The position numbers and the translations under genes are program-made. A stretch of DNA of 64,000 nucleotides from Ipomoea triloba. Its lineage: Eukaryota; Streptophyta; Magnoliopsida; Solanales; Convolvulaceae. Every line of letters begins with the position of its first letter. Positions within the stretch are counted from its first letter, which is position 1. The stretch lies in the NCBI RefSeq assembly GCF_003576645.1, contig NC_044917.1, positions 11,505,803 through 11,569,802 on the forward strand, read 5' to 3'. This document shows positions 32,964 to 43,977 of this stretch, in pieces. The notes below the pieces were generated by a model, which did no database searches, was not told the DNA's origin, and worked only from the letters and a program-made list of their open reading frames with translations.

Positions 32964-34937
32964 ATGTCAAACTCATCTGACTCAGAATATGTGGTAAATG
33001 TAAGAATAAAAAATTTTACAATTTTACTCTTATAACACGGCCCATGCACATACACTGCACATTAATTAATATTTTACTCCTACAAATTCAATTATGAATA
33101 AAAAATGACATATATATATATTTTTTTAAATGATAGGGTATGCTATATTAAAATTTATTATTTGTCTAAAAATATTTGTTTTATATTGTGTAGGAAGAAG
33201 AATACGAGGAGGATGATGATGAAGAAGTTGATAAGGTGATACCTGGATGGATGCAACCCTTCCTTGAAGCATCGTACTTCACTTGTTGCGAGGAACACAA
33301 TGATTTAGAAAAGAACGGACTGAATAAGTTTTGCGTGACATGTGTTGCACCTCTATGCAAACATTGCATTCAAACAAAGGTCCATAAACGACATGAATTG
33401 CTAACGATTTATCATCATTCGCACAAGGATGTCGTTCCATTGAAACAAATTAAGAAGCATATCCGTTGTTCCCAAATCCAGGTATACTATAATGTTTTCC
33501 TATGTATTAGGAGAGGATTTAATTTAAAGGATATAATACAAATTGTCACATATGTGTGGTTTTTTTTTTTTTTTTTTTTTTCCACTAATGTATGTGCAGA
33601 ATATGTGCAACTAGCGTGCACGGGTAAACGGGTTTAGCTCAGTCGTTTGGTAGGTAGTATTTGGGAGAAGAATATGTGGGACTAGTAGTGGATTTTGTGT
33701 AGCATTTTCATGTGTATGAACTCGAATTGAGTGGTTGAATTGTAGGTATTCAAATGAAATAGACAATGGGTTAAGTTTTATGTAGCATGGGTTAAGTTTT
33801 ATGTAGCATTTTCGTGTATGTGCAGAATATGTGCAACTAGCGTGCACGGGTTTAGCTCAGTGATTTAGTAGGTAGTATTTGGGAGCAGAATATGTGTGAC
33901 CAGTAGTGGATTTTTTGTAGCATTTTCATGTGTATGAAACTCGAATTGAGTGGTTGAATTGTAGGTATACAAATGCAATAGACAATGGGTTAAGTTTTGT
34001 GTAGCATATTCGTGTATGTGCAGAATATGTGCAACTAGCGTGCACGGGTTTTGCTCAGTCGTCTAGTAGAGGTAGTATTTAGGAGAAGAATATGTGGGAC
34101 CAGTAGTGGATTTTGTGTAGCATTTTTATGGTTATGAACTCGAATTGAGTGGTTGAATTGTAGGTATTCAAATGAAATAGACAATGGGTTAAGTTTTGTG
34201 TAGCATTTTCGTGTATGTGCAGAAATATGTGCAACTAGCGTGCACGGGTTTAGCTCAGTCGTCTGGTAAAGGTAGTATTTGGGAGAAGAATATGTGGGAC
34301 CAGTAGTGGATTTTGTGTAGCATTATTTTTATGGTTATGAACTCAAAGTGAGTGGTTGAATTGTAGGTATACAAATGCAACAGACAATGGGTTTTGTGTA
34401 GCATTTTCGTGTATGTGCAGAATATGTGCAACTAGCGTGCACGGGTTTAGCTCAGTCGTCTGGTAGAGGTAGTATTTGGGAGAAGAATATGTGGGACTAG
34501 TAGTGGATTTTGTGTACGTAGCATTTTTATGGTTATGAACTCGAATTGAGTGGTTGAATTGTAGGTATACAAATGCAATAGACAATGGGTTGTGGCACTT
34601 CATCTACCCGAGAGCAATGAAGCTGAAGGATCAAGATCACAACATAACGAGAGTGAAATCTGTAAGGCATGCAAGAGAAAACTACACAAACGTAGTGATG
34701 GGTATCACTTCTGCTCCATTGCCTGCATGGTACTATACATAATACACACACATATTAATTAATCAAACTATTTGAATTGAATGATAGCTAATTAACAACA
34801 TAAATTACTAATTTTCAAGTGTTAATTAACATTATTTTCAGGTAGAAAATGAGAGAGAAGAGGCGGAGATAGAAGCGCCGCCGCCTGTTGTAGTAAGACA
34901 CAGAAGGAAAGGAATACCTCATAGATCTCCACAGTGA
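32964..34937 (+). CDS. PLATZ zinc-binding transcription regulator
   Basis: PLATZ proteins are plant-specific zinc-dependent DNA-binding proteins, named for binding A/T-rich sequence, that act in the nucleus. Four exons, 32964-32993, 33194-33481, 34565-34729 and 34842-34937, join in phase 0 to 192 aa, a usual family size. After an acidic stretch (11-21) the domain begins PGWMQPFLEASYF. Metal ligands visible are C42/H45, C57/C60 and C65/C68, the HKRHELL region, KCNRQWV (109-115), C139/C142 and C156/C160. The end, RRKGIPHRSP, is the family's usual C terminus. The start ATG is the first in exon 1, with the GTG|GTAAATG donor after codon 10. Intron 2 is expanded by a tandem repeat that copies the exon-3 acceptor. 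The 5' flank is the last, partial unit of the upstream array. The exact subfamily is not assigned. Confidence 0.93.
33590..34564 (+). repeat. ~198-bp tandem repeat in PLATZ intron 2 carrying decoy exon-3 starts
   Basis: Copies begin GTATGTGCAGAATATGTGCA-like at 33590, 33816, 34014, 34213 and 34411, so the spacing is 226, 198, 199 and 198 bp. Each unit ends with TTGAATTGTAG followed by GTAT(T/A)CAAATG and the next bases of exon 3 through CAATGGGTT. False acceptors end at 33745, 33964, 34163 and 34366; the true exon 3 starts at 34565. Decoys 2 and 4 keep the coding version (VYKCNRQWV), while 1 and 3 share TTCAAATGA, an early stop. This suggests growth by pairs of units. Each unit also has TAGCTCAGTCG, like a tRNA box A. 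Confidence 0.9.
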
Positions 34938-35142
34938 TTGATCCATGTGAAAAGACTTGGCTTGCATGCCTTTGTGTTGTCAGATTGGGAGTGTATATAA
35001 ACTTGAATTTTAGAGTCGTTAAACAAATTTGTAGAGCATAAATTAAGCTGTGTTTGAGCTGTCATCATGTAAATTTTAGTTGGTTGTTGAGTTTCTAAAT
35101 TCCATTCCTTTAATTGGTTAGCTAAGCTTATAATGTGTGGAG

Positions 35143-35665
35143 TAAATACCAGTAGAGGTCCCTCGACTTTGATGGCACCGTCACTTTTAGTCCTCAATTT
35201 TTAAATCAACCACTTTTAGTCCTCCGAGTTTGATGACACTGCCACTTTTAGTCCTCTTACTTTTTATTTCTAGCCACCTACGGTCCTTCCTTTACAATTG
35301 GACATCTAATGTCATTTTCTCAAAGGCAATTCAGTCATTTCATAATTAATGTATTAAGTATTATGTTTCCTCATTAGAATAATTGAAGAAACCATATTCT
35401 CCACTCTCCTTTGTTAACACTAAATTTTGGACCAAATGGCTGAATTGTCCTTGAGAAAATGACATTAGATGTCCAATTATAAAGGAAGGACCATAAGTGG
35501 CTAGAAACAAAAAGTAAGAGGACTAAAAATGGTTGATTTAAAAGTTAAGGACTAAGAGTGGCAGTGCCATCAAAGTCGGAGGACTAAAAGTGGTTAATTT
35601 AAAAGTTGAGGACTAAAAGTGTCGGTGCCATCAAAGTCGGAGGACCTCCACTGGTATTTACTCTA
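35143..35665. mobile_element. Foldback element
   Basis: Terminal inverted repeats start AGTAAATACCAGTAGAGGTC and end in the inverse GACCTCCACTGGTATTTACT. Inner arms repeat 'cttttagtcctc'/'gaggactaaaag' several times and 'gacattagatgtccaatt'. About 520 bp, non-coding, of the kind often derived from Mutator-like elements. Confidence 0.75.
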
Positions 35666-36311
35666 ATGTGTGTGATATGAGTCATTTGTGTCAACATTTC
35701 ATTTGTTATTAAAAAAAATTTTAAAAATTAAAAAAAAAAAATCTTCTAAGAACATTTTATTGCATTTACATTTGTGAGAAACATGTGCCCGCTCGGGTGC
35801 GCTGGGCGCTTCAAGTGCGGGTTCCTCCATTTTTTTTTTTTTTTTGCAAAAACTAAGTCTTTGCATGCATGATATATAAAAATTTGAGTAAAAACCATTG
35901 TCTCTATATATTAGCCAAAAACTGGAAGCCCAATTTTTTTACCTGCAAAATCTTTTTCAAAAATTACAATTGAGGATGTTCTCTTAGAAAAATAATAGTA
36001 AACATATATATAGCTTAAATAAAATAATAATAAAATACTATTTTATGTGAAAACTTGAAAAGATAAATCATAACCTTATTGTTATTATTAAATTAAGGTA
36101 AGGGAGAAAGAAGCAGGCAAATTTTGTTGAGAAGCTATTAAGCTAAAAGTAACCTTATTGCAGTATTATTTTCTTCGTTTGGCTAGCTAATAAATTAAGC
36201 TAAAGGATTTCATATTTTGTTGTGACATTAATATGTCCGTTATATTTGGTGGTTGAAGCTCAAGGGTTGGAGACACGAAAATAAAGGGGAAAATATGCTA
36301 AGGGAGCAGGC

Positions 36312-36565
36312 AAATTATTGTCTAGACCACGGTCCAATTCAAAACGACGTCACTGAATTTTATGAGTTAGAATAATGTACATTATGTGTTAGAATAGTTA
36401 AACTTTCGAGATAAGATAATGTATATTATGTGTTAAAATAATGTACTTTATATGTAGAATAATTTACATTGTGAGTTATAAAAATATATATTGCAACGGA
36501 TCGCATGAAAAAAAATTGCAAAACGACGCCATTTTTGGACCATACGTGTTCCACACAATAACTAT
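36312..36565. repeat. MITE-like element of the GGTCCA/ACAATAA family
   Basis: Left end ATTATTGTCTAGACC and right end GGACC...CCACACAATAA are approximate inverted copies, each followed inward by AAAACGACG. The interior repeats 'aatgtacattatgtgtta'. Relatives lie at 11020-11275, 52474-52640 and 63880-63950. Confidence 0.5.
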
Positions 36566-36756
36566 TTAAAGGGAGTAAGGGTTGTAGAATGCTAAATTAA
36601 ATATCAGAGAGTGTGCAATAAGACAATTTTTTAGTCTAGTGGATTGTCTTGTTAGATTTTCCATTTTCTTTGCCTTCTTTCTCATTTTGAATAAAGGATA
36701 AAAATTAAAAATAGCGCTCTAATCAAAACGTTCCAAACCCTTTAATTTATTGCCTT

Positions 36757-38160
36757 ATCAGTATTTTGCAACATATTCCAATAGACTCTTGCTCACGCTC
36801 GGATTCACAAATGCATGCACACACCAACGCATCACAAAATAATGAAAAATACAGGAATAAACAAAACATCTCAAACCCTTGATTGTCCTCTCAGGATTAC
36901 ACTTTTGCACATACCCGAGTTCACAAGAGCACACACCTACGAACCCCATAATATCCAAAAGTACCTTGATAAACTAAACATGTCAAACCCTTAATTACAT
37001 TCTCAGTATTTTGCATGCACTACCCAAGTAAAATATAATGCACAGTGCAATTACTTAAGACACTTCCAACAAACAACTAAGACCGGCCGCACACACGCCA
37101 TTAAGGTCCATATTTAAGACACATATTCCAATAGTCTTTTGCACACACCTGAATTCACGCATGCACACACCTAAACCTCCATGCACACACTTTCATGTTA
37201 GGACCACTAGATACTAACTATTGAATGTGGGTTATTAGGTGGTTTGTACACTCATAATCTAGTGAAGTGTACCCTCCGTACACTTCTCATATTTGATTTG
37301 ATCGTACACTCTTTCGTTAATTATTTTTGGGTTCTAAATTTTATTATCTTATTACATACGTCTTATGCACACGCACATTATCTTAAAACAACTTCTGTAC
37401 CCGTTTACGTTCAGCGAAACACACACAGCTTCGAGAGCGAATGCACATGATTTGGGGGTAGGTGACGTGTAAAGAATTGAATGTGTATAATAATGTTCAG
37501 TACTATGCACCAACTTAATTTCAGTAAATGCACACACATTCGTGAAATGCTTGAACGTCTCAATCCAGATGTAAAAAATTCAAAGGTAGTGTACGTAAGA
37601 AGTACAATCCCTCCGAATTCACAAATGCCCACACCTACGAATCCCATAATATTCATACGTTCCCCGCTAAACAAAATTAAACATGCCAAAACTATTCATC
37701 GTCTTCTCAGTATTTTGCACACACTACCGAAGTAAAATGCACACGGTTTGCAAGAAACAAACCGTGGGTGGTCGTGTGTGTGGTAAAATATTCTCGTGAA
37801 TTATTATTCGTGAATTTTTTTTATGATCCCAAAGACTAAATAAAGCCACAATAAATAGATCAGGCTGCAACTAACTCCATGCTACTTTGGTGCTAGACTA
37901 GACACAAAACAAAACAATAATTTAAATTAATTAAAAAACCAAGAAATAGTCAATTCACATACTGCTTCAAAATGAACACGGAATGAACACTACCCCCGAT
38001 ATGCAACTAATACACAGCAATCACAGATGCACAAACCACCGAGACCAAAATCACATGCGCCAAAAAGGGTTACATACATGCAAGACTCATGTCCAATCAT
38101 ACTTTTGCACACGCCTGATGCCATAAACGCACACACCTACACAACATAAATAGATTAAAA
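36757..38160. repeat. Degenerate repeats rich in GCACACAC words
   Basis: Blocks such as TCAGTATTTTGCA...AAGTAAAAT and 'ttcacaaatgc(c)cacac..tacgaa.cccataat' recur at about 36757, 37000, 37125, 37610 and 37710. No open frame is conserved across the copies. The origin is not recognised. Confidence 0.5.
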
Positions 38161-38768
38161 TTTCTGACCAAACTTACCTGCAAGGTCTTCTGCCATTACC
38201 GCAACCTGGACGTCTGAAATTCTGGTTTTCTTTTTCTCACAGTTTTTTTAAAACATCACATAAAAAACAAAAGAATATAGAATGTTTTACTGTGATTAGG
38301 ATCCCTTAATATATGAAAATTATTATATTTCATTTATTTCCATTATCAAAGATCATAATCAAATTACAATTCGATCATTTTGAATTAATTTTGCCCTAAT
38401 ATAATTGATATTTTAATATCAATCATATCCATTCATTCAAATTTTATAGATGGTTTAGATGGGATCTCATGATCTCATCTAATAGGGTGGACTCATAGGA
38501 CAACCTCTATATATATATGAAATTATTTTAATTTAAAATTTTTTGAACTAAAATTCAAAGCAAATAAAAAATAAAACAAAAACATCTATAATATGAAGAT
38601 ATTAAATTAAATAAAAGATTTCAATTGTATCTAATTAGAATAAATTGGACATTTTTTCAATTTGAATTTTGTATTCTATTTTAATAGAATATATATTTTC
38701 ATTTTATATGAATTTTGTTACCATTAAATTAACATGTTGCTATTTTCTCTCTCTAAAAATGATAACAA

Positions 38769-38770
<2 letters not shown>

Positions 38771-38828
<58 letters not shown>
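38771..38828. repeat. (TA)n microsatellite
   Basis: Uninterrupted TA dinucleotides over 58 bp. A second TA run at 38971-39002 ends directly at the N gap. Confidence 0.98.
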
Positions 38829-38831
<3 letters not shown>

Positions 38832-38967
38832 ATTTGATGACGAAAAAAATATACCAATTAGAAATGAGAATATATTTGATTTATTTTTTATATTGTAATA
38901 AAGTCTCTTTTTATGTGCATAAAAAGATTTAAAAAAAAAACTATTTTAGTTACCTAATTTAAATAAA

Positions 38968-39002
<35 letters not shown>

Positions 39003-39204
39003 NNNNNNNNNNNNNNNNNNNNNNNNNNNNNNNNNNNNNNNNNNNNNNNNNNNNNNNNNNNNNNNNNNNNNNNNNNNNNNNNNNNNNNNNNNNNNNNNNN
39101 NNNNNNNNNNNNNNNNNNNNNNNNNNNNNNNNNNNNNNNNNNNNNNNNNNNNNNNNNNNNNNNNNNNNNNNNNNNNNNNNNNNNNNNNNNNNNNNNNNNN
39201 NNNN
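39003..39204. other. 202-N assembly gap
   Basis: The gap begins inside a TA microsatellite and ends at the first base of a long inverted repeat. Either structure can stop an assembly. Confidence 0.98.
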
Positions 39205-39723
39205 ATCAGGTGAGAACCATGTCCCAGGTGAGAACGTAAGGACAAATCCAAACCATTGATCTAGTAGATCTAACGGTTGAAATAAACAAAATTTTGTAAT
39301 ATTTATGAAAATGACCCCGCTCATTTTAAAAGTTTATAATATTTATGAAAATGACCCCGCTCATATTTTACTTGATTTCTCATCCATCAGATATTGCAGA
39401 TCAATGGTTTAGATTTGTCCTCACATCCACACCTAGAGAATTGTTCTCACCAGAATAAAATGAATCAAATGAAAAATTTTCAATTTCAAGTAAAATATGA
39501 GCGGGGTCATTTTCATAAACCATTGATCTGCAATATCTGATGGATGAGAAATCAAGTAAAATATGAGCGGGGTCATTTTCATAAATATTATAAACTTTTA
39601 AAATGAGCGGGGTCATTTTCATAAATATTACAAAATTTTGTTTATTTCAACCGTTAGATCTACTAGATCAATGGTTTGGATTTGTCCTTACGTTCTCACC
39701 TGGGACATGGTTCTCACCTGATA
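39205..39723. mobile_element. Long, near-perfect foldback element
   Basis: Starts ATCAGGTGAGAACCATGTCC and ends in the inverse GGACATGGTTCTCACCTGAT. The arms stay nearly identical for over 200 bp, with the centre near 39460. Inside, ATGAGCGGGGTCATTTTCAT or its complement occurs five times. It sits in TA-repeat DNA (TATA follows the right end), so it may have targeted TA-rich sequence. Non-coding. Confidence 0.8.
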
Positions 39724-40699
39724 TATAAAACTGTTTATGAAATTTATATAATATAAAATTAATTATTCATAAATAATTGTATTTCAAATTTATTCTAATT
39801 AGTTTGAATAAATTCTATCAAGAATATTAAAAGAAGTATCTATAATGTTTATAGTCTCTCTATTTACATTAAATTCTATTATCATATTCTTAATTAAATA
39901 TTATTGAAATATTATATTAAATAGAGAATTAATCCATATTTAAATTATAGTAATAGTAACAGTTTATAACTATTTTGATTTATTTATGCTAAAAATATAG
40001 TTTGACTTTATTAAATTGAAAGAATTGTTAAATTCAAAAATATTAATTTAGATGCTATATAGATACCAAATTCAGGGCATAATGTTTCAGTCACCATAAT
40101 AAACATATCTATGACATGTTTTAATAGGTTTGTTTTTCTTTTCTTTTTTTTTTTTTTATATTTTTTACTTCAAACCATAGTGACAAATTTTTGAGTGGTA
40201 TTTGTGAGTCATCTAGCATTGTCCATAAAAAAAAAACCAAAAAAAAACAATTAGTTCTAATATTTGTTAAAACTTGAGGTATAAAATAAAAACTATCTTA
40301 TTATAACTTTAACAATATTTCACCCTTTAAAAAATACCTTTTGAATAAGATTTAATATTTTAACTCACACTAATAATATCATACATAAATAAACATTTGT
40401 TTATATACTCACCGAACAACGTGTGAGTGAGAGAATATGAAATTAAAATATCGTGACAGAGAGTATATATATATGAGAATATTTATTATTTGTTTTTATA
40501 TGCTAAATAATATAATTAAATAAGTAAAAATTTTAAATTCTGCATGCCATACTGCTGTTATGGAACAAATAGTAAGTGGTATTTACTTCATGTGCTGTAA
40601 AGACAAAATGGATAAAATCCGCTATCTGTAGCACATTGGAATTGTGCCCCTGGTTTTGAAACCTTTGACTCGTCGAACATTATTATTATACCCCACTCC

Positions 40700-40707
40700 T
40701 ATATATA
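40700..40707 (+). promoter_or_regulatory. TATA box of cysteine oxidase gene
   Basis: TATATATA 219 bp before the ATG at 40926. A start about 30 bp downstream gives a 5' UTR near 190 nt that begins around an (AATTAC)n run at 40738-40757. Confidence 0.6.
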
Positions 40708-40925
40708 CCTGCATCGCTTTTACACCAACCTTCAATCAATTACAATTACAATTACAACCATTAAGATAGTAGTTAATGAAGATTTTTCCGAAGTTATTAA
40801 TGGAGAAAAGCTGTCTTGAATGAAGAGAAAATTTTCGGAAATCTGTGAATTATATATATCTAAGAAAACAAGAGTTAAAAATAGTGTATATTTTCGAGAA
40901 AAGCTAGAGAGTTGACAAGAGAGAA

Positions 40926-43925
40926 ATGGTGAACATGGTTCAAAGATTGTACGAGACATGCAAGGATGTTTTTAGAAATGGCGAAAGTGGTTATGTTCCA
41001 CCTCCGGCCGACATCCAAAGGTTGACGGCAGTTCTAGGTATGAGATTAATTAAATAAGTTTTGCTTTATTTAATTTCTCTTGCCTATTAATATTAATAAT
41101 TATGCACAGTCGTATATATAGGAGTTGTTTGATGTGATAATCGGTTTAGATCTGTTTAGAAACATTGAAAATGCTTTCTGAAAAAATATTTTTCAAAAAA
41201 TGACTCTTTTTTTAAAAATTAATTTAATTTTCTTGTGTTTAGTTGAGCATCAGAAAATTATATTTTTTTTATTTGATTGAAAGTTAAGAAATTGCATTTT
41301 TTTGTTTGGTTTATTTTCTTGAATTTCTTTCTGTTTTTTTTTTAATACAACTAACTCTATTACATAGTAGTATCTGTTCAAACATACTTTCTCAACCTAT
41401 TAGAGCACAAAGAATCAGTATCGCCTCCATTGAGGCTCGAACTCATGACCTCTCATATTGGAGAGCCACTACTCTGAACCTATTATTTCTTATATAATAG
41501 TAATAATAATACTAATACTAATAAGAACAACAACAACAACAACAATAATAATAACAATAATAATAATAATAATAAGTGATGGTGATTGTTGTGGTTGTGT
41601 GGTGGTGGTGGTGATTATAATAATAATCTAAAAAACTAGCTTGAAAAGATATGGGAGATAAAGATAAATACAGGAAAATAAATAATCTGAACAATGTCTT
41701 CTGGCTACAAATTTAGGAAGACATTTTCTACCAAATTGAGTCTTTTTTTGGTTGACCAAAATTAATATTTTTAAGGACAAAAATGTCAATTTAACATTTC
41801 AGGGGAAAAAAATGTCACTTTAATAACACAGGGAGGAAAAGTGCTATATGCACATAACATAGGGGGAAAAGTGCCATTTTCCCTTAAATAAATTAGTATT
41901 ATATAGATGGGCTAAAATTTAAAATTGAAATTCATTATTCCATGCTTACAAAGTACAAACACGCTCAAGTATAACAATAAATTGAAATTCATTATTCCAT
42001 GCTTATAAACACGCTCAGCTACTACAACAACAACAACAACAACAACAACAATAATAATAATAATAATAATAATAATGATGCACTTCTCATTTCTGCAAAT
42101 TTAATTAATTTATGATATGGTAATGAGGGAATTGTTGAAAAGTGCATATATAATATGAGGTGCAGATGGTGTGAACGCTGAGGATATGAATCTCACAAGT
42201 ATGAGGCTTTTCAGGAGGAGGAGAAGTAGACAGCATGACCCTCCTGCTATCATCTACATTCACATATATGAATGTCGCCAATTTTCAGTAAACTTTCTTT
42301 ACTCTCATCATAATAACCAATTCAAAAAAGAAAGAATGAATTGAAGCTATATATTAAATAATTATTATTTGATGTATAAATTTAATTTGCAGATTGGGAT
42401 ATTTTGCTTACCAGCTTGTGGTGTAATTCCACTTCATGATCATCCTGGCATGACTGTGTTGAGCAAGCTTCTGTTTGGAAGCATGCACCTTAAATCTTTT
42501 GATTGGGTGGAAAATGATGCATCCACAAGCATCATACACAATGCCCTCCATCAAGGTGCATGTGATCTCCCTCTTTTAAATCTACTCACTTTTTACTCCT
42601 TGCTCATATGACAAAGCTTTAATTTGATATACATATCATGTCCCTTTCAAAAGAATATATTTCACTTTTTGTCCTTAACTGTCATATATGAATCACATTT
42701 GGTCTTTGACTATTAAAATTTTTTAATTAGATGCATAAATGACTATATAATTTGCCATCCAATTTCCGGGCCAACTATTGCCGGGAGTGCTCCTCCCAGA
42801 ATAAGCAAATGTAGTGCTATTCAGGAAGTGCTCCTTCCGGGAGGAGTACTTCTGGCAATAGTTGGCCGGAAAATTAGACGACGGCAAGATCAAATGTGAT
42901 ACAAATTACATAGTCATGCACTTAATTATTATAAAATTTTAATAGTTAATGACCAAATGCGATCATGTATAGGAAATTTTCTCCGATCCCTTCAAAACAA
43001 ATTAGTTAGAACGGAGCACTCATACATGTTGGGGTCCTTGGTTGTCAGTGATTTATGAAACCCATAATAAAGCGATCTTAGTTCTCAAAAATCTAACAGT
43101 AAGTAGTTTTATACTTCATTATCAAAAAATGATTTTTTGAAAACTTTTTATGCACCTACTTTTGAAAAACATTTTTAAACTTTGACACTTGGATAGCAAA
43201 ATGTTATTTTGGCCTATGAACTATGCAGAACCTAGACTTGGTCCATGGTTGTTTCACATCAACTAACCAACCAATTCTCGTTAGAAGGGAAGAATCTCCT
43301 TGCACCATTCCTTGAAATTCTTTCTTTATTATATTCTTCTAGGGTCGTGCACTAAACCTCCAGGAAAACTTGTCCAATTGAAACTTGTAATGTTCAAACT
43401 TATATTGCTCAAACCTTCTCTACTTGAAACTTTTAGTCTCTACGTACTAGATGGCTTTTACATGCATGTTTACTATTTTATTCATTATTTTGAATGAATT
43501 AGTAGGTAGCAATGCAACCACCTCTCTTATGTTATGTTTCATAACGTAACATCTCTTACTTTACATTTTTTAATTAATTGAACAATCTAAGTCTGAGAAT
43601 TTCCATTTCGAAAAGACCGTATGTCTTGTAAACCTTTAATGATTTTACTCATCTTTTTCTCTTTCATTCTTTCAATCATTAATTGGGTGCTCGGTTCTTT
43701 TAATTGAGAGAAAATGACCATAATAACCTCACCATCCTTCATCAATTCCAGATCTAATTGAATGTTAATGACTCTGTGATCAAGTGACACGTAGTGACTT
43801 TCCCAAATGAGAGGTCATGAGATTGAGCCTTCGAGTAATACCCAAAAAAAGTCATTTGAACTGAAGAAATTTGAGATTACCTCTCTTCTTCCTCTTATTT
43901 TTTTGTCACTAACATTGGGATTTTG

Positions 43926-43977
<52 letters not shown>

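Larger units (their letters stand above)
34938..40660. other. Repeat-rich intergenic region between PLATZ and cysteine oxidase
   Basis: No gene is supported in this 5.7 kb. It holds the foldback, MITE, CA-rich and microsatellite features listed separately. 35670-36300 and 39730-40660 are AT-rich, with nothing recognisable apart from homopolymer and dinucleotide runs. Confidence 0.7.

Noticed and set aside
36757..38160. Possible CRISPR-like or satellite array of GCACACAC words
   Set aside because: Spacing and sequence are irregular and this is plant nuclear DNA; only a degenerate dispersed repeat can be supported.
38669..39324. Frames rich in Tyr-Ile and X around the 39003 gap
   Set aside because: They read through TA microsatellites and Ns.
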